Source of the DNA: Dipteris shenzhenensis
Taxonomy: Eukaryota; Polypodiophyta; Polypodiopsida; Gleicheniales
Assembly: GCA_047967505.1 (NCBI GenBank)
Contig: CM106541.1
Direction: 5' to 3' (one strand)
DNA: 64,000 nt
This document shows positions 33,906 through 44,640 of the stretch, piece after piece. The notes beneath the pieces were generated by a model that had not been told where the DNA came from, searched no databases, and saw only the letters and a list, made by a program, of their open reading frames with translations. The translations under genes and the position numbers were made by a program. Within the stretch, counting starts at the first letter, position 1. Every line of letters begins with the position of its first letter.

Positions 33906-34082
33906 TGACTTTTCTAAAAAGTAGAAAAGGACATTGCGCCCGACACACAAACATGACACTGATACCCATATCATGCGTTTTTTGGATAGGAGAAAGTACA
34001 AATCCAAAGAGAGTTGGATACGACAAAGTACAAATCCAAAGAGAGCAAACTTCCAAAAAAGATCAACTGCAAAAAGACTTAC

Positions 34083-34572
34083 CTTGAATAGAGGTATGGA
34101 AGGTTCTTCTCCTTTTTCAAAGTTGCAGCTTCTCCTCCTTGTTCACCCTCCTCTCCTTTAAGCTTGGAAGTAAGTGTGGGTGCCTTTCTCTTGAGTGTAA
34201 GCTTGGAAGCAAGTGTAGGTGCCTTCCTCTTAAGCGTTGAAACTGTGGATCAACTAATAACGAAGCAAGCAAGCCGCGCGAAGTATAAGTAGTGTGAAGA
34301 AAAGCAAAGCGAGCGCGCTAAAAGCAGGTTTAAAAGCCGCGTCTATAGGCGCATCTAATAGCATGTCTATAGGCACGTCTCTATACACAGGGTAGACGCG
34401 GTTTTAGACGCGGTTTTAGACGTGGTTTTAGACATGGTTTTAAACATTGTTTAATTAGACGCGCACCACAGAACAAACAGACACTCTTTTAGACGTGCCT
34501 TTAGACACGCCATAGAGTTTGAGGGGAAACATTTGAAGAAGAGCAAATTTTTTTGGATTGTTTGTTTGTAGG
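34083..34572. promoter_or_regulatory. Shared divergent promoter region of tnpA and tnp2, copy B
   Basis: The tnpA first exon and leader lie on the minus strand and the tnp2 leader on the plus strand, with only this segment between them. A second GACGCG array (about 34320-34510, with runs of AGACGCGGTTTT) sits near the tnp2 side, before a TTTGTTTGTAG acceptor at 34571. The motif cluster in a two-way promoter would let a terminus-binding protein also act on transcription; that is inference. Confidence 0.55.
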
Positions 34573-37500
34573 ATGTCTTCATCTTCAACAAGTAGCTCCA
34601 GTGAGGATGAATCCCTCCGTATCCACCATCGCGAAATGTGGTTGGAGCAAAAAATCAAATGTATGTGTGATCGATGTCGAGGAAACATGTATCGTGCACG
34701 CAGGATTACACTCAATCACATCTTAAAGTATGGAGAATGGGATGCGACCGTAAACATGGTAAGTGTTAAAGAGTTAAGGTTGATTGAGATACCTATGGGT
34801 GTTCATATGTTTGAGTTATGATCCCGTTTTAATTTGATACAGGATGCAGTGCTACACCTGCATATGTTGCCCTATGCTCGTCATGAGGAGGCGAAGCGTC
34901 GGCAATATGAGGTGGGATCTTCAGGAGGGACCGTTACAGATGCATGGAGTGATGGTGATAGTAGCCCTCTGCCATTACCTCATGAAGCCATGGAGAAGGA
35001 GGTGTTTGATGATATGGTGCGGGATTTATATGTCCATCAAGGGAGGGATGATAGCATGGAGCAGGATGATCTTTTTACTGCAGCATCGACTCCACTGTTT
35101 GAGGGGTGCACATTCTCTGTTCTACGTGCCTCCCTTGAGTTACTAAACTTGCAAACCATCTATGGATGGAGCAATGCAAGTTTGAATGCATTACTCAAGT
35201 AAGCTTTTGCAAACATGGTGAATTATGCTAGTGGGTCAATTACTCGAATGCTTTTCCTCATTTATGGTCTTCACGTGCAGGCTATTGTGTAAAATGCTTC
35301 CAAGGGACAATAAATTACCGACCTCAAGAGATATGGCAAGGCAACATGTGACCTCTCTTGGAGGATTAGATTACAAGCGCATCCATGCATGTGTCAACGA
35401 TTGTGTTTTGTTTCGTGGACTACATAAGGATGCAAGACAGTGTCCTACTTGTGGAGAGGCAAGATATAGAGCAGATCTCAAAACTTTGGACGTGCCTCGT
35501 AAGGTTCTGCAACATTTTCCCATAATCCCTCGCATCCAACATATGTTCAAGTGCAAATCTATTGCAAAGCTCATGTCATGGCATTCCTCCCATCGATCAA
35601 CCGATGGCAAGTGGAGAACTCCTGCGGACTCTCCTGCGTGGAAGCATATTGAAGACACATGGCCAAGCTTCAAGGAAGAACCTAGGAGCTTGAGACTTGG
35701 ATTGGGTATGGACGGTGTGAACCCATTTGGTCTCAAAAACACCTCTTACAGTGTATGGCCAGTGATATTGGTGAATTATAATCTTCCACCCTCTGTGGCT
35801 ATTAAGAAAGGACATGTTATGCTGTCCCTTCTAGTTCCAGGGAAACATAAAGTCAAAAACCCTGATGTTTATTTGGAGCCTTTGATTGACGAGCTAGAGA
35901 TACTTTGGAGAGGTATCGAGGTGCATGATGTGAGCAGGCCTCCCTCATCACGAGACTTCAACTACAAAGCAATCTTGATGTGGACAATGCATGACTTCCC
36001 AGGCTATGGCGAGTGTTCAGGTAAGCATTGCACTTCTAATTATGAATAGGCAAAGGATGTGGCACCCTGACCCACCTTAAACTCTTAATTGCGTCTTTGT
36101 TCAGGTCTCACTACATCGGGTTACCATGCATGTCCTATTTGTGGTCCTTCGCTAGTTGCCTCACGGGCAGACGCATTGAATAAGGTCATCTATGAGAATC
36201 ACCATCGATTTCTCCCACCTGATCATCTTAGATATGTTGCCCCTTGGAATGAAGTCCTCCCACAATCACTCACCGTGGGAGATTGGTTGAGAATTTGGGA
36301 CGGTTCCACGACTCCTCCACCACTTGGCATGAGCCGGTAAGGGTTTGTAACTATTGTGTGCTATATTGACTGGAAATAAAGATTGCCCGCTAACACTTTA
36401 TTTTGTTTAGATACTCCATCTTTTATCGTTTACCATATTGGTCCCACCTCAAGATCAATCACCTGCTTGATCCCATGCATATCTTCAAGAATGTGGCATC
36501 TACCATTTGGGAGCATTTGAATGGGACACGAGATTCCGCAGGCATAAGGGAGGATCTACGTACCACAGGGAGGATGCGTGAAGCTTGGCCACAAGAGAGA
36601 CCAAATGGGCGTTTTCTTTTACCTCGTGCACTGTGGATGTTATCAAAGCTAGAGATGGCGATGGTGAAGCGCTCTATTACTACAATTCGTACTCCCACTG
36701 GATGCATGAGGTGTTTGAAGGGAGCCTTTACAAAGAGCAAGAAAAGAGGTGTAGAGCAATTATATGGCTTGAAATCTCATGATTGGCACAAGATGCTTCA
36801 AGTAAGTATTTTATGTGCTCAATATCTTTTTCCTTTAAAATTTGTGAGTGAATAATTATAAGCAATTAATCAACCACCTCCTCGTGGGTTCAGTTCATAC
36901 TACCTCCTAGCATTTCACGTAGTGCATCGAAGGACGTGAAAGATTGTATTTACAAGATGGGCGAGCTTGTGAGGTACTTTACATGATACAAAATATGATC
37001 TTATAGTGCATTTGGTGGATGAGATTGCTATATGCGGTACTATACATGCATGATGGTTGTTCTTCCTCGAGCGCTTCATGAAGACCTTGAAGGGCTTCGC
37101 GAGACGAAATGCAAGACCCGAAGGTAGCATGGCCGAGGATTGGTTGGTACAAGAGTCACTTGTATATATTTCTGAGTTTCTTGTTGATGTGGATAGCTCT
37201 CTCCCACAACTATGGAGAGATGATGAAGACCTAAGGATGACCTCTATTGTGCCTCAAGGGTCGGTATATATAGAATGTTATGCATAAGTTAGGAGCTTTC
37301 AATAATTTAGATTGCTTATTTAATTGATTTTTTCTTGGTGTAGTGCACTATGTTCAATACTATATGGTGTGAGGGCAAGCATTTTCGAACACAACGGATT
37401 GATGATAAGAGAAACACACAAGATTGTGGCATCATTGCTAGCTTTGAGGGAGCCAATGGAGCCATGGATGATAATTGTGGCATAATCGAAGATATTATTA

Positions 37501-38120
37501 TGCTTGACTTTCGACGCTTCTTTGTGTATGTTTTGGATGTAAAGTGGTTTAAGGACGTGGTGGAAAGAGGCCCTAATGCAACAATCAAACGCCATGCAAG
37601 TGGCTTTGTAACTATTGACTCCACAAAGTTTTGGCAAAGTAGGAAGGACACAGTAGTACTACCGCAACAATGTGAACAGGTACTGTGCACACATATAAAA
37701 ATACTCGCTTTTAAATATTTGATGCAAGAAAAATAACATGATTGTATTTGTGTTTGAATTAGGTTGTCTATCAACCAATGGTGGATAATAATAGATGGTG
37801 GCATGTCATACCTATTATGCCACGTTCCAAAGTGATGTATAGTACATTTACTAATATGGAGCATATGGAGGATGATCATGGCCATGGGCGTGATGATGAC
37901 AGTGATACGAGAGAGGAGGATGATCATGAGATAGGAGATACAGATATTGAGGCCATTACCCATGAGGAAGAGCCTACCATTGGTGTTGCTGATTTCGACG
38001 AGCACGAGTAGCACAAGTAGTAGTGGGTTGAATGTATTTGTAGATCTAAACACTTGTTTGGATTTTGAAGTAGATAGTTTGGCAAGGGTTGATCTCATTG
38101 AGGATGAGATTGAACCGTAG
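34573..38120 (+). pseudogene. tnp2-type transposase gene, copy B (internal deletions)
   Basis: Exons run from 34573. Exon 1 encodes a Transpos_assoc-like zinc segment (KCMCDRCRGN...LNHILKYGEW). Then come 34844-35199 and 35281-36019 (CPTCGEARYR, FPIIPRIQHMFKCKSIA, LGLGMDGVNPFG, SVWPVILVNYNLPP, LILWT-type core), 36105-36338 (YHACPICGPSL) and 36411-36800 (LPYWSHLKINHLLDPMH, GLKSHDWHKML). DUF4218-like and DUF4216-like ends follow, closing at TAG 38118. Introns have GT-AG ends. Relative to A and N it lacks about 160 bp at 36998 and about 300 bp at 37260, so the DUF4218 part is broken. Confidence 0.8.
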
Positions 38121-38309
38121 CCCCATCATTGATATTGGCAAAACTATTTTACATATTGTCTCATTCTCCTCACCTCACTTAATTCTTGTATATGTGGGCT
38201 TGCAAAAAAGCATTGATGTTCTGTAAAATTATGTGCTTCGGTAATCATGAGCAATGTTTGGAAAGCAATGATGTACACCAAAATCTCACTTTCTATATTC
38301 TCTAGTTTG

Positions 38310-38580
38310 CGTCTATCTACGCGTCTAAATGCGCGTCGAATTCTCAGTGTAAACGCGCAAATAAACGTGTTAATACACGCGCAAATAGACATGTTGATAA
38401 ACGCGATGTTAGACGAGCCTATATTTCCTCAGACTAGTCGCACAATTAGACATGTTAATAGATGCGCAAATAGACGAGTTGTTAGACGCGCTTGTAGACG
38501 CGCTCGTAATTCCTCTACTAAAGCAACGCCTATAGACGCGCCTGCTATTTTGTGTGTCTACCAAGCGCGTCTATAGTTGC
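38310..38580. repeat. GACGCG motif array, tnp2-side end of copy B
   Basis: Dense units such as AAATAGACGAG, TAGACGCGCTTGTAGACGCG and CTATAGACGCGCC, ending 15 bases before the terminus. Confidence 0.75.
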
Positions 38581-38756
38581 TTTGTGTTGTTGTGAGTGTT
38601 TGTTAACAGCATTACAAATTGCTGTGAGAGCAGTGCTTGCTCTACCTTTGATGTATAAGATGTTGTGCTTACTCTAGCTTTGATGTATAAGATGTTCCAA
38701 AAACTTACATTATCTTACTTTTTAATCGTGAAGTACTCCGGAATCAAGTATAAAAA

Positions 38757-38989
38757 TGGATTTGAAGAGTGCACATTCCAAAAATACTTATCAAAATGAT
38801 TGTGGGGAGTGCACCAATCCAAAGTTAAAGAAACGCATGTTGTGTACATTCATGTGTAACGGTACTGACGATGTTAATGGATTTGGAGCGTGCACAATCC
38901 AAAGATACTTATAAAAATGATTTTGGAAAGTGCAACAGTCCAAAATTAATGAAATGCATGTTGTGTACAATCATGTGTAAGGGTACTAT
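38757..38989. repeat. Tandem duplication, period 121 bp
   Basis: Two units starting TGGATTTGAAGAGTGCAC (38757) and TGGATTTGGAGCGTGCAC (38878), each ending with GTGTAA.GGTACT. Clearly similar but diverged; non-coding. Confidence 0.75.
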
Positions 38990-39597
38990 GAACAATTTCC
39001 AAGAATAAATCAATTCGAACAGCACACTAACTTAAGGCTACTTCAGTGCATGTTGAATAATTGGTATCTCAGTGCGCACTGAATTGCTAATACAAAGGAT
39101 GCTGATATAATAACTCACCACCTCGTTAGCACATGGGCTAATTTAACGCATGCTGAAATACCTAATTTAATGCATGCTAACCCAGTAGGCCTAGAAATAT
39201 TGAATTAGCAATCGTAACCAAACTTTGACAAAAATTTTCTAGAAACCTTACGAGCTTCCTGCAGCTTATCTCTAACCTCCAAGGTTGCCAAAACCTTATG
39301 TACTCTAGCTTAGAAAGCTCAAACAACCCCTTGAGTGATGTGGTCAAATTCTATCACTCTTTCAACCAAATGGACTCCAATACTTCTTACAACGGTATAA
39401 CTAGTCCCGCCACTCCCTATGCCAACCTCACCAGCCCTTCCACCACTACCTAGTCAAGTTCTATCGCTCTTTCAACCAAATGGATCAGTCCATTACTTCT
39501 TACGAGGGTGCAACTAATCACCAATTAGTGGATGCAAAGTGTGATGCTCCACATCTTCACCTTTCACCTAGGGTGTTGTAGTGCAACAAAACATTTC

Positions 39598-39795
39598 TAG
39601 TTACATACTTTGGCTTGTGGTCTTCTTTCTTATATTCTACACTTTCAACACTTAAGGTGCTTCTAATTACATACTTTGGCTTGTGGTCTTCTTTCTTATA
39701 TTCTACACTGTAAACACTTTCTAGGTGTGTCAACACTTTCTAGGTGCTTCTGATTACTTACTTTGGCTTGTCGCCTTCTTTCTTAGAATCTACAC
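39598..39795. repeat. Three tandem copies of a TTGGCTTGTGGTCTTC unit
   Basis: Units beginning near 39598, 39664 and 39750 share ACATACTTTGGCTTG, CTTCTTTCTTA and TCTACACT. Spacing is irregular (66 and about 86 bp) because of an extra CACTTTCTAGGTG repeat. Confidence 0.7.
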
Positions 39796-41358
39796 TTTCT
39801 ACACTCAATTGTCAAGATCATCCTCCATTCTCAGCGGGGTTTATACTTTTACCTCTTTCGCTTACTATTATTCTTAATTTCAACCTCTTGCTTATACAAT
39901 ACGAGAAATTGGATGCGTTTTCCTGTCTCCTTCAGTGTAAATGCGAAAGGATGAACTAACCAAGATCTTTCTTGAAATCTTGCAAGAGATACGAAATTTA
40001 GTTAGGCTAGGTAATGTTTATGGCACTCTGATGCAACAAACCCTCAGTAGCTACAATACCATACAGCTGTCTAGACCTCCACGAGTTCTTGCAGAGATAT
40101 CTCTTATCGTACTGCTTAGTAATGCTTTACGATAATGTTACGGCATGTTGCTCTATCGTAGCCATTTTCATGAAACAAACTCTTTTCACTCCTGGAGGGG
40201 CTCGTCAGCTAATGTCAATGAAACACCCCATAGCAGAACCATCTTCCACCGTGGCTGTTTCCCATGGTGGACAGGTATATCTACATTGATCCTAAGCAGT
40301 GCGAGTTTGCTTGAACCTTCTCAATGGAAATCTTTGCACCTCACTTGAAGAGCTGAACTACTAACACCTTTCTCTACTTCCTCACACTGCCGTTCAGCGC
40401 ATCATACGGCAGCTCTATTGTATACACACCTCAAAGCTTCTTCTTTCATGTGCACTGAGAAATGGCTTTCTGCTCATTCTCGCATACAAAGCATAAAACA
40501 TGACCAACAAATGATTGCGTGCAGGAGATGGAGACGCGACCTGTTCTTAGCTGTAATGTTTTCTCTTCCACTACATTCGTCTGAGTTGCTCTTGTTTGTC
40601 GTTTGCAGTCACGCTCGATTTATATGATTGATGATCTTTTTATTTGCACTGGTATTTGAGAAAACAAGGTTGGAAGTGGTACCCAACAAGCCATTGCTAT
40701 TTCTGTTTTTTACTTTGCGCAGCTTGTTTACGGTAATCCTGTAATGAACCTTGGTATTACTTGGATATACGCTTTCCTTCAGCATACTATTCCTCCTCAG
40801 ACGAAGCAATGGCTTCCTCAAAGTTCTTAAGGAAGTACATACATAGATGGCGAAAAAAAGATAGCTATGCTAGCACACTCCTTGAATAAGTAAATATTCT
40901 CTACATCAACGAGATGTTTACAGCGCACTGGACACAACCCCATGGTCCCGTGTGTGCAATCGAGAGATCACCCCGCACTTCATCGAGTATGGGAGGTTCA
41001 GTAACAGAAATATGGACGTCGATTATCCCACGGATGTATGTTACATGATCAGCATGCTGTCGAGGACAGCACGCTCCCATCATCGATGGAAGGCTTCTCT
41101 GGCTTACGATGGAAACAAGTCTTATTTTGTCAGCAGAAGCTCGGAGCCCACATCCCACATGTTTGTCTTCGTCAAATCTGATCAGGAAACCGTCACGCAA
41201 ACACAAAACTGTACTACACACCTGTAAACAAGACGGCTTTCACTCCAAGAAATATCGAACGTGCACAAAGTATATTCGCAGCGCCAGCACAAGATGTCTC
41301 GAAGTGAGAATACAGAGTGAGGGAGAAAGTCACTCTCCTCCGTCACCGTTGTAAGTTA

Positions 41359-43280
41359 TCACGGCATGCCCGGGATCCTTTTCACAAATCGACCCTGCAA
41401 TACCAAAACAAAGATATTTAGGAATACAGGTTGGTGCTATGAAGCAAGCATCAGAATTCCCGTATCTGATGGCTCAACATCCAGAAACTGAGTTGAACTA
41501 CTTGTGAACGAACGTTCTTGGAGCGACTGGCTAAGACAGACGGTGTTCAGATTTGGTGCCATATACAGAGCTATATTTTCCTCGATGAAGGTGGAGAGAG
41601 AGCTGTAAGCAGACCTTCATCCGCGGACGTTTCTCGGCGTTGAGCTTGCGGACCTCGTATCGTATCTTCTTGGAGAAAAGTCTGGTGCGACGTTTTTCCC
41701 TGTAGCGCATGACCCGAGCCTCTCTTGCTCCTGACCTCCTGTCTTTACTCACTGGAACTTGGCCTAAATGCTCTCCTGACTGCGTGCTGCAGCTACTGTT
41801 GAGACTCAAGTCGGGCACAAGCCCTGTATCGAATGCTGCCTGCACATTTAGCAGCATCGATTACCCAGAATTAAAACCCATATGATACCCTACAGTACAC
41901 TACTACTACAATTCCCCATTGCCCCTACGTAACAAAAATGCTTACTGCACGGAAATCATTTTCCATTCTGAGTTCGTAAGAAGGCGACCGATCACCGTCG
42001 AGACACAAGTACTCTGCATGCTACTACGTTCGCTCTAACTATATAAAAATTCACTGTTTGGATTGATCGTCACACTGGCTGTGTCACGGCAAATTGAAAA
42101 TGTCGAAAAAAACACGAAAATATCGACCTACCAAACAATCTAAAGAGCTTTCAGCAGGAGGTTGCCCATCCATCCACAGCGATCCCCGATCGGACCAAGC
42201 ATGCAGAACATCCTCAAGATTCAGCCTCAGACCCAACTTCGGCCTATCCTTACATGGAAAGCCATCCAGCTTCTGACCCAAAATTGATGGGGCATCGAAT
42301 TCGGTCTTTCCCAAGTCAGGGCAGGGGTTTTCCACTTTCACTTTGTAGAGCCACGTTCGGGGACTTTCTCCGCCCATGCAAAGCTCGCCATAGCCTACTT
42401 CGGACTGGTCGTCCCCATCCTGCGGAGCACGACCATCTGAAGAGGCCGGGGATGGGTCTGGTTCCTTCAGAACCCGCCCATCACAGAAACTGAGTATTCC
42501 CATGCCATCTATGCACGGCATCTCGTGCCCTTCTCCAATAACGCAGTCAATATCGACGTCAAGATCGCAAAGATCAGCTTCCGAATCCAGGAAGTGGTCG
42601 ATATCAATGCAGCTTCCAGCCACGAGAAATTCTATTTGCTCCTCCACAAGATCCTCAGCATCTTCGATGCGCTCAGAAGAAACCTGAAAAGAGCTATCCT
42701 GCGTCAAAGGTTTTTCTTCAGGAAGATCAGCGCAATCGAAGGGTGGTAGCTCCTGATCCAATGGCATGTAGATTGGAACTTCGTGAAGAAGCAGAGTATC
42801 ATCCTGCAGGTCTTTACAATCGAAAAAGCTTTCAAACAGGTGATTCTCAGGGACCTGAACTTCAGCTCCTGGACTACAAGGCTCGGGCTTCACTTTTAAT
42901 TCTGTTAGGGAGCTAGCAAAACTGGGCTTCGCGAGGCGAGAGGCTGCGAAGCCATGGTTGTGTCGACGAGTTCGGGACCTCTTGCGAGAGGCATGTTGCC
43001 AGCCACCGCGGCTAGCAGGGAGCAGAGCGGAGGGGTCATCTTTCTTCACGACTCCGGAAGATGATCGCTCGATCTTCATAGGAGCTCCGTTGGTACCCAG
43101 GCGGACGCGCTCGTGGCGCTTGGCAACTGTGTTCGCATTGTGAACCGTGCTATCGCAGCGCTCGCATAGGTATGCTTCATCTGCAGCACAATACCAGCGA
43201 GCCCTCTCACGCCCACATGCATCGCAGGCACGAGCAGCACGACCTCCGATCACCATGCTGATTGCCTTGCTCACCTCCAT
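41359..43280 (-). CDS. CONSTANS-like zinc finger protein (one B-box plus CCT domain), 3 exons, 469 aa
   Basis: Minus-strand exons: 43280-42132, 41839-41615 and 41394-41359 (383, 75 and 11 codons plus stop). Donors are GTAGGT and GTCTGC, acceptors TGTGCAG and TTGCAG, both introns phase 0. Residues 19-56 form a B-box: C19 and C22, C31, D34, C39, C42 and D43, H47, H56. Residues 422-464 are a CCT domain (REARVMRYREKRRTRLFSKK through GRFVKR), with intron 2 splitting it between MK and GRFVKR. A conserved LRLNLEDVLHAWSD motif precedes exon 1's end. One B-box plus CCT is the layout of Arabidopsis group III CONSTANS-like proteins (COL6, COL7, COL8, COL16), nuclear transcriptional regulators of light and developmental responses. 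The acidic middle region fits a regulatory role. The frame is intact and GC-rich against AT-rich surroundings. Confidence 0.93.
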
Positions 43281-44640
43281 GGTCTACTCCCTTAAACGCA
43301 AGCTCCACCCCCTTGGATTGGTGCTATCTCGCGGGATGCGATACGCAATCCATCCTAAGAGCGACCGAGCGCGCGACCGCCCTACAGATTTGCGTCCAGC
43401 TCAGCACCCCATCAGTCAAGACGCCCTTAGATTGATCAGCTGGAGGATATTAGTGTCGCAAGCGCTTTGTCCTGCAAATCAGTTCTTCATCAAACTCGAG
43501 GTCAGGTCCACAAAACAGCAGCGCTGTTCAGCTCAGCAGTCGTGTTACTATAGGTTGTGACGATCTCCACCATCCATACAGCTGGGGGGGCTCCCCATCG
43601 ATATACAATGAGTTCGGGAGCCCAACGGAGCTGCGTGCTTAAAGCAGGATCCTTGGGGTGGTGCTTAAGGCAGGTCGATCGAAGAGCTGCGATGCAGCGG
43701 CGGTGCCGAGTTCGAACAAGGATGGTGACGACTAGGGCAAGGTGCTGAGTTGCTGATCAGCTAGAATATAAGCTGAGGGAGCAAAGCAGCAACACTGATG
43801 GGTTCCGTGCAAGCGATAGAGGAGATCAGTTACAGGGGTCGCAAGGCCAAAAGCAGCTAAGATACGGGGGGGGGAAAGGGAGCGATGGTGTGATGGTGGA
43901 GGGGAGGAGGGAAGCCAAGGAAGGTTAAGGTGATGGGGGAGAGCTACTGGAGGTCGGAAGAATCGATCAAAAGCGAAGGGAGGAAGCAGCAAGAAGCTGC
44001 AGTCACGAAGCTCGCGAGAAAGACGAAGGAAAACGAAAGAGAGAGAGAGACGATGTAGAAGACGAAGTTGCTATTCATTCATATACATGCATTATTAATT
44101 CTATTATCCCGCCAGCGTGTCAAGTAAAATTTCTGCCAGTCACCACTGGCTCCACGTCAATCTTATCACCCCCTCCCCGCGCACTCTGATTGGTCAACCT
44201 ATCTTGTCATCATCTGCTCTATATATTGTCTATCCCCATTCTCGCGCTCCCATTGGCTGATTTCCGCAGTAACACCTCTCCTACCCCGAAGTACGATGTC
44301 GTGGTAAGGAATCCGGGAATATACCTTTAACATAATTATAAAGGCCCATTGGACCCCACTCTTTTGCCTCGTCACCCCTCATCATCTAGAACCCGACAAA
44401 GCTCTCACTGGACCCCATTGGCGCTCCAGTACGCGTCTTCCTTTTGTGACAATCAGCGGCTGCTGCGCTGGCACCTCTGGAACACATCACGACAAACTGT
44501 AGTCTTTCATTTGCGTGGGCCCTACCCCTTTCTTATCGCCCTTTGCCAAATTTAGCCGGGGCCCACCATGTGGACCCCGACCAGTCATCTTTCCATTTTC
44601 GTGCATTTTACTAAATTCTTCCCGTATTGGCCCAATCAAT
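43281..44640 (-). promoter_or_regulatory. 5' leader and promoter of the CONSTANS-like gene
   Basis: On the minus strand a TATA-like AATATATAG lies at 44219-44227. CCAAT boxes (ATTGG on the plus strand) lie at 44189, 44252, 44348, 44417 and 44626. GATAAG I-box-like sites lie at 44162-44167 and 44532-44537. A CTCTCTCTCTCTTTC pyrimidine tract near 44035-44050 is typical of plant leaders. CONSTANS-family CCT proteins are known to act with NF-Y at CCAAT-related sites, so autoregulation is conceivable. The start site is inferred, not seen. Confidence 0.5.
43732..43992 (-). CDS. Possible upstream ORF (86 codons) in the leader of the CONSTANS-like gene
   Basis: If transcription starts near the TATA box at 44219, this ATG would lie in the 5' leader. 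The peptide is Pro-, Ser- and His-rich (LPSSPPPSHH) with no known domain. It ends 450 bases before the main ATG and is out of frame with it. A 5' leader intron could remove it. Called only as a possible regulatory uORF. Confidence 0.25.
   Translation of the reverse strand: MLLPPFAFDRFFRPPVALPHHLNLPWLPSSPPPSHHRSLSPPRILAAFGLATPVTDLLYRLHGTHQCCCFAPSAYILADQQLSTLP

Larger units (their letters stand above)
28961..38594 (+). mobile_element. CACTA copy B: complete-ended CACAACAA-type element with AGT target duplication
   Basis: The left terminus CACAACAAGACAAAGCACCC starts at 28961 and the right terminus, the reverse of CACAACAACACAAAGCAAC, ends at 38594. AGT flanks both ends (28958-28960 and 38595-38597), the 3-bp duplication expected of CACTA elements. 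Inside are a tnpA-like gene on the minus strand (32214-33665) and a tnp2-like gene on the plus strand (34573-38120), divergent. A nested half element N (29538-32213) splits the 3' end of the tnpA gene. Total 9634 bp including N. Confidence 0.85.
38595..41358. other. Intergenic sequence with short tandem repeats, downstream of the CONSTANS-like gene
   Basis: No gene recognised on either strand. Open stretches are all under about 106 codons with no domain. The part next to the gene (40600-41358) probably contains its 3' untranslated region. AATAAG-like and AATATTTACTTATTC sequence on the minus strand near 40880-40900 could serve polyadenylation, but this is weak. Confidence 0.5.

Noticed and set aside
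33666-34007. N-terminal extension of the copy B tnpA protein upstream of MWPG
   Set aside because: The extension translates the motif array (Arg/Ala/Ser-rich repeats). A strong acceptor just before the MWPG ATG and the matching structure in copy D indicate this is intron.
41531-41614. CCT exon reading through to MKVCLQLSLH and beyond
   Set aside because: The CCT domain should continue GRFVKR; a GT donor at 41614 and the exact GRFVKR sequence after an acceptor at 41395 show an intron.
42094-43143. Several plus-strand ORFs antisense to the CONSTANS-like exon 1
   Set aside because: They overlap a confirmed B-box coding exon on the other strand and have no domains; shadows of GC-rich coding sequence.
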